In this document: positions 60,651-64,000 of the stretch, in pieces | How the letters are laid out: every line of letters starts with the position of its first letter | Position numbering within the stretch: position 1 is the stretch's first letter | Assembly (NCBI RefSeq): GCF_000829395.1 | Contig: NZ_AP014681.1 | Coordinates: 17,631-81,630, forward strand | Reading direction: 5' to 3' | From: Paucilactobacillus hokkaidonensis JCM 18461 | Lineage (GTDB): Bacteria; Bacillota; Bacilli; Lactobacillales; Lactobacillaceae | Length of the DNA stretch: 64,000 nucleotides | Notes under the pieces: model-generated | What the model was told of the DNA's origin: nothing | The model's input: the letters and a program-made list of their open reading frames with translations, nothing else | The model's database searches: none | Made by a program: the position numbers and the translations under genes

Positions 60651-61695
60651 TGGTAGATTGCAAATTTAATCCGAATTTTTGGACAAATTTGTCAGCATAA
60701 CCTGATACGGTGTTTGCCAGTCGAGTATTTTAAGCGGTCGCTGGTTAATTTGGAGTAACGTCGTCGTTAAATCTTGAGCACTAATGTGCTCAAAACGAGT
60801 CCCTTTAGGATAAAAATAACGTAAATTCCGATTAAAGCGTTCATTACTACCACGTTCAGCTGGAGTATAAGCATGGCAGTAATAGGTCTTAATACCATAT
60901 TGTGATTCAAGTGATACTAGCCCACTAAACTCAGTGCCACGGTCCACAGTAAAGCTGTGCACCGGACCATTAAAAGTGGTTAGGAACTTAGTTAGTGCTT
61001 CATTAACAGTCGCTGTCGTCCGATCTTTTAACCGGTATGCCCAAAGGAGCCGTGATTTTCGATCGATTAAAGTTAATAAAACTGCCTTACTATGCCCACG
61101 AGGACCAACGACTGTATCTAGTTCAAAATCGCCGATGCGATTACGTTGATTAATCATCATGGGACGCTGTTCAATTGATCGCCCCAAAGATTGATTATAT
61201 TTGGATCGTTGGTCAACGTTACGCCGTTGGCGTACGCCATGTTCAGGTAGATCATTCAAGGAGAAACCAATTCTCCCCTGATTTAGCCAATTATAAATAG
61301 ATTTAGTAGCTAGTTTAAATTCGTGAGCAATCATTCCTGGTGACCAGCTTAGACGTAAATGGTTGAGAATTTTTTGCTTTAACTCATCGCTCAGCTTAGT
61401 TTTCCGACCACATCGTGATCGCTTGTATTCGGCATCTGTTTGTGCTAATTCAGCCTGATAAGGTTGACATCGAGATAATTCATAAGAAATTGTTGACGGT
61501 GATCGGTTCAGCCGAACGCCCATTTGGATATTGGACAGCCCTAGTTCACAAAAGATTTCGATTTTAATTCGTTCGGAATAGGTTATACTAGACAAAAGAT
61601 CAGCTCCTAAAAGATGGGTTTGTGGTAAACACCATTTTAAAGGAAGCTGATCTTTTTTGTCCGAACAGCGTTCGGATTAATTTTACAATCTACCA
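60651..61695 (-). mobile_element. IS30-family element, intact
   Basis: 1045 bases with inverted ends TGGTAGATTGCAAATTTAAT and the complement of TGGTAGATTGTAAAATTAAT. It interrupts the glycosidase fragment on one side. It is the parent type of the truncated copy at 53609 and of the palindrome at 59057. Confidence 0.9.
60666..61595 (-). CDS. IS30-family transposase
   Basis: A complete 309-residue transposase: N-terminal helix-turn-helix (LSNIQMGVRLNRSPSTISYEL), a second one (WSPGMIAHEFKLATKSIYNWL) and a DDE core (GDFELDTVVGPRG, TVDRGTEFSGL, TPAERGSNERFNRN, RPLKILDWQTPYQV). Probably active, and the source of the several IS30 scars in the window. Confidence 0.94.
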   Translation of the reverse strand: MSSITYSERIKIEIFCELGLSNIQMGVRLNRSPSTISYELSRCQPYQAELAQTDAEYKRSRCGRKTKLSDELKQKILNHLRLSWSPGMIAHEFKLATKSIYNWLNQGRIGFSLNDLPEHGVRQRRNVDQRSKYNQSLGRSIEQRPMMINQRNRIGDFELDTVVGPRGHSKAVLLTLIDRKSRLLWAYRLKDRTTATVNEALTKFLTTFNGPVHSFTVDRGTEFSGLVSLESQYGIKTYYCHAYTPAERGSNERFNRNLRYFYPKGTRFEHISAQDLTTTLLQINQRPLKILDWQTPYQVMLTNLSKNSD

Positions 61696-61709
61696 AATAG
61701 GCGCATTCT

Positions 61710-61750
61710 GAGAACACTTTCGCTTTTTATGGTGGAGTGTTCTCTCTTTT
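61710..61750 (+). terminator. Hairpin terminator beside IS30
   Basis: GAGAACACT and AGTGTTCTC form a 9-base stem with a 17-base loop, followed by TCTTTT. Confidence 0.5.
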
Positions 61751-61812
61751 CCAAGACGCTGCAATCTTCGAGCAATTAAGTTGGTGTTGATCTACAGTAA
61801 TTTGAATATGAC

Positions 61813-61862
61813 GAACAATAGCATCATTGATAGCCTGGTAGCTATCAATGATGCTATTGTTC
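61813..61862. repeat. 22-base-pair perfect hairpin downstream of the second par operon
   Basis: GAACAATAGCATCATTGATA plus GC (61813-61834) pairs exactly with 61841-61862 across CTGGTA. T runs are lacking on both sides, so it is not a standard terminator; it may be a protein site or an RNA processing stem. Confidence 0.6.
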
Positions 61863-61926
61863 TAGTAAGCGTTATTGATGTTAAGGTGTGAAGATTGAAG
61901 AGAAGTAATCTTTGACGACTGACTTT

Positions 61927-62097
61927 CATAAATTCATATTTGTATGTAAGTATGAATTTACGAAAGTATATAAATATGAATATTGCAACACGGGATAGAG
62001 AGTCTATGACGCTCGTAATCAAGAAGCATAGTGAAGATAGTAACTATGGTATCGAATCTAGTTATACAATTATAAATTCATATTTGTATAAACTATA
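61927..62097. repeat. AT-rich repeats after the second par operon
   Basis: AAATTCATATTTGTAT occurs twice (61929-61944 and 62071-62086) with related TATGAATTTA and AATATGAATA units between. Similar units lie on the other side of the operon (63416-63577), so the ParA/ParB genes are bracketed by centromere-like sequence. Confidence 0.6.
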
Positions 62098-62100
62098 AAA

Positions 62101-62514
62101 TTATGATTTTTTTCGAGTTCTTTTCTTCTTTTCATCTTTCTCACGTAGTTGGGCTACCTTCATATCAAACATCTGTCGTTCGACCTGACTCATTTTATCA
62201 ATTTGTGGCTGCATTTGATCTCCAAGTAACTCGTAGGTGTAACTAAATGCTGATTGATCAAGAAGTGCCATAAACTGATAATATTGTTCAGCCGGCAAAA
62301 CTAAAGATTTTCGTTCACTCTTATTACCGAATCCTTGAGTGGACCTAGAGCTATTATTGGCTTCTATAGTTGGTTCAGGTCGGTAAAGGGTTTTTGGTTG
62401 CGGATCTGGTTTGTATGACTTATCGAGTAATCCTGATCCTTTTTTTAATGTATCTTTTTCAGAATTATCTTTTGTGAAAAAACCGGGTTTTTTTTGTCTT
62501 GATTCAGTCATCAT
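62101..62514 (-). CDS. Plasmid partition ParB-like protein (system 2)
   Basis: A 137-residue protein with a disordered, Lys/Pro/Ser-rich N-terminal half and a helical C-terminal part (SLVLPAEQYYQFMALLDQSA, SQVERQMFDMKVAQL) ending in a basic tail (KKKRTRKKS). Its start overlaps the parA stop (ATGA). It has no similarity by eye to the ParB-like protein of system 1 beyond size and layout. It probably binds the flanking TATGAATTTATA repeats. Confidence 0.7.
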   Translation of the reverse strand: MMTESRQKKPGFFTKDNSEKDTLKKGSGLLDKSYKPDPQPKTLYRPEPTIEANNSSRSTQGFGNKSERKSLVLPAEQYYQFMALLDQSAFSYTYELLGDQMQPQIDKMSQVERQMFDMKVAQLREKDEKKKRTRKKS

Positions 62515-63395
62515 TTGTCACTCTCCATTAAGTTCACGCGTTCAATGAATTCATTCGTCAGATTATCTAAGAATGAAGTAAAAATATCTTTGTCCCAGTA
62601 ACTATCATTTCGTAGACCGTTTCGTGGTGCGGATTGTAGACGGCGCTTGTAAGGAACAATTGTCTTAAACATATTTTCTTTTCCAAAGAAGTTCACGGCA
62701 TCTTGCATTACAGTTTCATCAATACTTCCGGATCGTTGCATTTGATTCGGTAGAATACCGAGTACATCAGTTGGCACGCCGAACTCGTTTACCTTCTCTG
62801 GCAGCTCGTCTGGATTGAAAATGAAGTTGTGGGCCCCGTCCAGAGAATCTGATTGAGTTTGAAAGGCGACAAGGACGTAATCACTCGCTCCTACAGCGGA
62901 GTCGGTATAATCGGAAGAGGTTGGTGGTGTATCAATGAAAATGAAGTCATAGGTTCCACGGCTTTTGAGAGGTTCAAGTAATTCTCTTAAAAAGAAGAGC
63001 TTTTTCGATTTAACTTCGTGGTAATTGGCGTCCCCCTCTTCGGCGACACCATACTGCTTGCTAAGATAATTTGTTAGATTCTTTAAATCATAATGGGCCG
63101 GAATAAGATCTAAATTTGGGAGTATGTTGACAACCAGATCGGTTAGATCGTGGTCTCGAATTCCGGCCATCATTGTTTTGTCTAAGACAAAAACTGAATC
63201 TGGTTCGTTATGTTCTTTTGTTACTACGAATGACTTCGTAGTATTGGACTGTGGATCTTCATCTACGACTAGCACATGATAGCCGTGGAGAGATAGGCTG
63301 TAGGCTAAGTAACGAGTGATTGTGCTCTTACCGGCGCCTCCCTTTTGATTTGCAACCGTAATTGTGAGGGGCCTTTTTAAATTTATTTTTTTCAA
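62511..63395 (-). CDS. parA: Plasmid partition ATPase ParA (system 2)
   Basis: A 294-residue ParA. Walker A is KGGAGKS (18-24), followed by VVDEDPQSNTTKS and IFIDTPPTSSDYTDS. Compared with system 1 it is longer and has a different C-terminal half (MQRSGSIDETVMQDAVNFFG). The promoter (TTGACA, 17 bases, TATGCT) is on the minus strand at 63471-63443. No good ribosome site is visible before the ATG. A second independent partition system suggests two replicons have merged. Confidence 0.92.
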   Translation of the reverse strand: MKKINLKRPLTITVANQKGGAGKSTITRYLAYSLSLHGYHVLVVDEDPQSNTTKSFVVTKEHNEPDSVFVLDKTMMAGIRDHDLTDLVVNILPNLDLIPAHYDLKNLTNYLSKQYGVAEEGDANYHEVKSKKLFFLRELLEPLKSRGTYDFIFIDTPPTSSDYTDSAVGASDYVLVAFQTQSDSLDGAHNFIFNPDELPEKVNEFGVPTDVLGILPNQMQRSGSIDETVMQDAVNFFGKENMFKTIVPYKRRLQSAPRNGLRNDSYWDKDIFTSFLDNLTNEFIERVNLMESDK

Positions 63396-63415
63396 TTTCT
63401 AAGCACCACACTTTC

Positions 63416-63577
63416 ATAAATATATGAATTTATAACAAGTTAAGCATAACCTGATTTGTTGTTTGTGTCAAGATTCCTATTGCCATTGACAATAACTGCT
63501 TTGCAAAGGCAATTAGTTCAATCATACATGCATGAATTCAAATATTTATAAATTCATTCATGTATGAATTTATAAAT
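63416..63577. repeat. Centromere-like repeats upstream of parA system 2
   Basis: Units of ATGAATTTATAA and its complement TTATAAATTCAT recur at 63424-63435, 63549-63560 and 63564-63576, with shorter CATGAATTCAAATA-type units between. The unit differs completely from the TAGTGC array of system 1. Confidence 0.65.
63443..63471 (-). promoter_or_regulatory. Promoter of the second parA operon
   Basis: On the minus strand TTGACA (63471-63466), 17-base spacer and TATGCT (63448-63443). The repeats surround it, so autoregulation by ParB binding is likely. Confidence 0.7.
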
Positions 63578-63631
63578 GGAAAGAAGAAACCTCTTTATTT
63601 TGAAGAGATAATGAGGTACACTTCTCTTATA

Positions 63632-63694
63632 AATAAGAAAAGCGCCAACCAACGGGAATTGGTCAGCACTCGACAAAATCTTTTTCATTCAACT
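63632..63694 (-). ncRNA. Candidate antisense RNA 2 (about 63 nt)
   Basis: The minus strand has TCGACA (63729-63724), a 17-base spacer and TATAAT (63706-63701). Transcription would end at a 9-base stem (GCTGACCAA with TTGGTTGGC, 63667-63644) followed by GCTTTTCTTATTT. There is no reading frame. The layout (parA leftwards, repeats, short minus-strand RNA, structured plus-strand leader) repeats that at 13.7-15.8 kb. Confidence 0.5.
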
Positions 63695-63891
63695 AAGAAG
63701 ATTATACCAGCAAATTGGTAAGATGTCGAGAATGGTGTGATTTCAAAACGGTAGGGGACAAGCTGCCGGGTAAAGACTAAGGGGACACGTGTGGTGAGCG
63801 ACTTCTGTGCAAATTCACTGGATCTATTCACTTAGATCCGTAGGCGGTAATTTTAAAGTTTATTCGGGGGTAGTCGGACTACTTTCACCTT

Positions 63892-63925
63892 AAGCAACTT
63901 GGCATAACGCTGAGTTGCTTTTTTG
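63892..63925 (+). terminator. Leader terminator (possible attenuator) before a gene past the window
   Basis: AAGCAACT and AGTTGCTT form an 8-base stem with a 13-base loop, followed by six T. It lies within a leader that continues to AGGGAGGTGA at 63986-63995, a ribosome site whose start codon would be just outside the window. A terminator between an antisense RNA and a gene start fits attenuation control of a rep gene. Confidence 0.55.
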
Positions 63926-64000
63926 TCTGCGCTTTTTCGTTTTCTATGTATTTTCTATTAAGCTAACTTAGGTGTTTATTTTGAAGGGAGGTGACGGGCC

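Noticed and set aside
1..64000. CRISPR arrays, tRNA and rRNA genes
   Set aside because: No regularly spaced 24-40 base direct repeats, no cloverleaf with CCA-end signals and no rRNA sequence were noticed on reading; a covariance or CRISPR search would be decisive.

Overview
This window looks like a mosaic plasmid (or plasmid cointegrate) from a member of the Lactobacillaceae, of the Lactiplantibacillus, Levilactobacillus or Loigolactobacillus type. That reading rests on the low-GC codon use, the fab/acc gene order (which I recall from lactobacilli), the Gls24/Asp23-AmaP genes and the mixture of IS30, ISL3, IS3 and IS5 elements. Plasmid origin is supported by two unrelated ParA partition operons with dense repeat arrays (13.7-15.2 kb and 62.1-63.6 kb), a Rep_3 initiator lacking its N-terminus (47.5 kb), a MOBQ relaxase with a recognisable oriT (19.2 kb), a toxin-antitoxin pair (17.7 kb) and three serine resolvases plus one relic. 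The species cannot be fixed from the sequence alone.

Layout. 0-2.4 kb: end of arsA, then arsB, arsD and arsC (arsenic resistance). 2.5-5.5 kb: prophage head genes (minor head protein, frameshifted scaffold, capsid) interrupted by a self-contained glsB cassette with its own promoter and terminator on the opposite strand. 5.5-13.7 kb: IS copies, a metallophosphoesterase, an asnB chimera, degV-DUF1836, a Gfo/Idh oxidoreductase, and an ISL3 element nested in an IS30. 13.7-22.9 kb: plasmid backbone 1, with parA/parB, repeats, a candidate antisense RNA and leader, TA module, mobilisation genes, oriT and a broken topoisomerase. 22.8-24.2 kb: IS debris.

24.2-35.3 kb holds a complete, more GC-rich fatty-acid locus: bioY, divergent from fabZ-fabT-fabH-acpP-fabD-fabG-fabF-accB-fabZ2-accC-accD-accA-fabI-birA. 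Two FabT-type operators lie between bioY and fabZ. The locus covers malonyl-CoA production, a full FASII elongation cycle, biotin uptake and biotin ligation; only the ACP-priming enzyme (AcpS) is absent. The second FabZ lacks the catalytic histidine.

35.4-42.3 kb: a gshA-like remnant, a cell-envelope stress operon (amaP-DUF2273-asp23-glsB-small ORF, then csbD), a resolvase and two flavin oxidoreductases including a Nox-type NADH oxidase. 42.4-47.5 kb: IS elements, a resolvase with a possible CTG start, rpiA, and two abutting IS5-like elements that removed the 5' end of the rep gene. 47.5-54.5 kb: truncated rep with its two accessory genes, a glutathione-reductase-like enzyme, a broken MFS transporter, a resolvase and small stress genes. 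54.7-60.6 kb: a sugar ABC importer (two permeases and a binding lipoprotein, with a divergent MsmK-type ATPase), dps, and remnants of a GntR regulator and a GH1 phospho-beta-glucosidase. 60.6-64.0 kb: an intact IS30, the second partition operon, and a second antisense-RNA/attenuator-like region that runs to a Shine-Dalgarno sequence at the window edge.

The cargo reads as stress and niche adaptation (arsenic, envelope, redox, membrane lipid supply, sugar uptake) assembled by IS elements. The most unusual points are the mobile fatty-acid/biotin island, the paired antisense-RNA loci next to both partition systems, and the glsB cassette inside the phage head genes.
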